Source: an uncultured Bacillota bacterium
GTDB taxonomy: Bacteria; Bacillota; Clostridia; Peptostreptococcales; Anaerovoracaceae
DNA: 24,416 bases
NCBI GenBank assembly: GCA_958448635.1
Contig: CAUDEQ010000027.1
Coordinates: forward strand, 1-24,416
Direction of reading: 5' to 3'
Below are positions 23,071-24,416 of the stretch, in pieces (positions within the stretch are counted from its first letter, which is position 1; each line of letters starts with the position of its first letter). Made by a program: the position numbers and the translations under genes. The notes under the pieces were generated by a model that had not been told where the DNA came from, did not search any database, and saw nothing but the letters and a program-made list of their open reading frames with translations.

Positions 23071-23108
23071 ATAACGCTGCTTTTCGCGAGAAAAGTAGCG
23101 TTATTTTT
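23071..23108 (+). terminator. Intrinsic terminator after the membrane-LuxR gene
   Basis: ATAACGCT pairs with AGCGTTAT, and CTTTTC with GAAAAG inside it, around a GCGA loop (23071-23104), followed by a T-run. It lies 13 bases after the stop codon. Confidence 0.85.
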
Positions 23109-23132
23109 ATGTATTTTTTCAAGATGTCACAC

Positions 23133-23181
23133 ATGTGAACCCCCGTTTTTGCAAGAATGGCGCAGATGTGAACTGCAAAAA
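23133..23181 (+). repeat. Direct repeat ATGTGAAC and inverted repeat before the lipoprotein gene
   Basis: ATGTGAAC occurs at 23133-23140 and 23166-23173, 33 bases (about three helical turns) apart. TTTTTGCA (23146-23153) is inverted as TGCAAAAA (23174-23181). The first copy sits in a partial palindrome, TCACACATGTGA. These are plausible operator sites for the upstream LuxR-type regulator. No consensus promoter stands out in the 185-base gap. Confidence 0.45.
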
Positions 23182-23242
23182 TATGAGATCAGTCTGTATC
23201 ATTTATATATTAAGTAAACTAATGACAAATCAGGAGGGAACC

Positions 23243-24214
23243 ATGAAATCGAAGAAGCTGATTCTGTGGATGTTTATCATGACGTTTATCATATCGTTGT
23301 GTGGCTGCAAGGCAGTGCAGGATGATGCAGAGCACGAACCGGAGCCGAAGGCCTCGCCTGAGTATCATTCAACCGAGGCCGTGCAGGAACGTGGGGTGCT
23401 GACTATCGGGATGAGCAGCAGCTCTAAAACAACTTATATCATACCGGATGATCCGGAGAAATACGGAGAGCTTGCGGGCACCCGGGACGGATACATATCG
23501 GAGATGTGCCGCCGCATTGCCGAGGAGCTGGGCGTAGAAGTGGAGTTTGTGGAATATGAGACTTTAGAAGCGCAGCTGCAGGCTGTGACTGACGGGGATG
23601 TGGATATTGCCGCGGATAATTTCGTTATCAATGAAGAACGTCTTGCCATTTACGAAATGACAGACGATTTCAGTGTAACAGATATAGAAGGAGATGAGGT
23701 GTTTTTAAGCACAGATCCTCAGCCGTGGCTGCCGTCGAAGGAGTCCGACAGTGATTCGGAATTGGCTGAAGAAACACCTGTGGAGCCGGAATCCAGAGAT
23801 ATGATACAAAATGAGGATGAACTTGGGCATGCCCGTATTGCCGTGCTCAAGGGTTCCGTGCAGGTGAAAAACACAGCCGAACAGTATCCCGGGGCAGAAA
23901 TTCACGAGTTGTCTGACAATGATGAGATCCTCGAGGCGCTTATCGCCGGTCAGGTAGACGCTGCTGTGTTCACCACATTCGACAGAGCATTTGCGGATAA
24001 AATCGTGGATGCGATCCTGGAGGGAACGGTGGCTCAGTGTGGGTATGAGATTGTGCCTTCGGACTTTCAGGGCAATGGGCTTATTCTGATGAAGGACAAT
24101 AATGATCTCTGCGAATCAATCAACGAAATCATAGCCGACCTTATGGAGAGCGGGTGGCTGCTTGACTGTTACAATACTGAGGTGGAGGAAGCATCAGAGA
24201 GGGGGATCATTTAA
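23243..24214 (+). CDS. Solute-binding lipoprotein, amino-acid type (SBP family 3)
   Basis: This 323-residue lipoprotein has a signal peptide with lipobox LCGC (lipidated Cys22), an acidic Pro-rich spacer, and a family 3 binding fold. The fold opens with QERGVLTIGMSSSSKTTY and continues with GYISEMCRRIAEELGVEVEF, LQAVTDGDVDIAADNFVINEERL and the second lobe ARIAVLKGSVQVKNTAE. About 35 acidic residues (155-195) are inserted between the lobes, which is unusual. The ATG at 23243 has GGAGGG upstream; the frame runs back to a GTG at 23135 without signal-peptide character. No permease or ATPase is beside it, so it could serve a remote ABC transporter or act as a sensor for the LuxR-type membrane regulator upstream. 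Confidence 0.87.
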   Translation: MKSKKLILWMFIMTFIISLCGCKAVQDDAEHEPEPKASPEYHSTEAVQERGVLTIGMSSSSKTTYIIPDDPEKYGELAGTRDGYISEMCRRIAEELGVEVEFVEYETLEAQLQAVTDGDVDIAADNFVINEERLAIYEMTDDFSVTDIEGDEVFLSTDPQPWLPSKESDSDSELAEETPVEPESRDMIQNEDELGHARIAVLKGSVQVKNTAEQYPGAEIHELSDNDEILEALIAGQVDAAVFTTFDRAFADKIVDAILEGTVAQCGYEIVPSDFQGNGLILMKDNNDLCESINEIIADLMESGWLLDCYNTEVEEASERGII

Positions 24215-24274
24215 GCGGCATAGATATATGATTGGAAATATTGGATTTCATAAGATCAAGAGGAGGAAGCAAAT

Positions 24275-24416
24275 ATGAACAAAAAAATAGGATTAAGGCT
24301 CGGAGCGCTGCTGATAAGCCTCTGCCTGATGATGGGGCTGCTGCCGACGACCGCGTTGGCGCAGGATACCGGCACCACCATCTTTGGGTACGAGGGCAGC
24401 GGTACATGGAGCATGG
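24275..24416 (+). CDS. Secreted protein, N-terminal fragment (cut by window end)
   Basis: Only 47 codons are visible. They encode a classic signal peptide (MNKKIGLRLGALLISLCL, hydrophobic core, cleavage after ALA) and the first mature residues QDTGTTIFGYEGSGTWSM. GGAGGA precedes the ATG. The gene lies 60 bases after the solute-binding lipoprotein on the same strand. The Thr/Gly-rich mature start suggests a surface or extracellular protein; nothing more can be said. Confidence 0.75.
   Translation, partial: MNKKIGLRLGALLISLCLMMGLLPTTALAQDTGTTIFGYEGSGTWSM

Noticed and set aside
23135..23242. Upstream extension of the solute-binding protein to a GTG at 23135
   Set aside because: It would put 36 residues before a clear signal peptide; the ATG at 23243 has a strong ribosome site.
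1..24416. tRNA and rRNA genes
   Set aside because: No T-loop/acceptor patterns or rRNA segments were found by eye on either strand; a covariance search would be needed to exclude them fully.

Overview
The window looks like chromosome from an anaerobic, Gram-positive, amino-acid-fermenting member of the Clostridia (Eubacteriales). The evidence is strong AGGAGG-type ribosome sites, SigA-type promoters, a beta-alanyl-CoA ammonia-lyase like that of Clostridium propionicum, a class I lysyl-tRNA synthetase, cobalamin riboswitches with intrinsic terminators, and lipoproteins with surface proteins instead of outer-membrane proteins. Placement near the Anaerovoracaceae / Family XIII group is a guess.

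Layout. (1) 1-2218, minus strand: a two-gene fermentation operon, a CoA-acylating aldehyde dehydrogenase followed by beta-alanyl-CoA ammonia-lyase, with its own promoter. (2) 2219-2715: no gene, but a terminator, a periodic array of a 10-base motif and a 28-bp tandem repeat. (3) 2716-14762, minus strand: about 12 kb that reads as one cobalamin (B12) acquisition regulon. Three cobalamin riboswitches, each followed by an intrinsic terminator, precede (a) a small DUF4430 lipoprotein, (b) a membrane-anchored FecR-DUF4430 protein plus a 1596-residue surface protein with two DUF4430 domains, beta-sandwich repeats and a PQQ-type beta-propeller, and (c) an ECF-type vitamin transporter with an unusual subunit set: T, fused double ATPase, S, and a second T. 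DUF4430 is the bacterial relative of the C-terminal domain of animal intrinsic factor and transcobalamin. The arrangement therefore suggests surface capture of B12, hand-off through lipoprotein or membrane-tethered binders, and import by a dedicated ECF transporter, all repressed when B12 is plentiful. The riboswitches and protein architectures are visible in the sequence; the capture and relay function is inference.

(4) 14801-19417, minus strand: a translation/transcription housekeeping operon, greA - lysK (class I LysRS with a fused C-terminal tRNA-binding domain) - a three-repeat helical protein of unknown function - asnS, driven by a near-perfect SigA promoter. (5) 19440-20592, plus strand: a divergent pair, a HAD phosphatase and a DUF3830 protein. 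(6) 20593-24416, plus strand: accessory DNA. It holds an orphan TnpV transposon protein with hairpins behind it, then a small Cro/C1-type regulator translationally coupled to a 12-TM protein with a C-terminal LuxR helix-turn-helix, a solute-binding lipoprotein with no permease beside it, and the start of a secreted protein cut by the window end.

The most interesting system is block 3. Secondary points are the doubled T subunit, the LysRS fusion, the repeat-protein gene between two synthetases, the periodic motif array after the ECF operon, and an unexplained structured leader (with a possible 33-codon opposite-strand ORF) between the third riboswitch's terminator and its gene.
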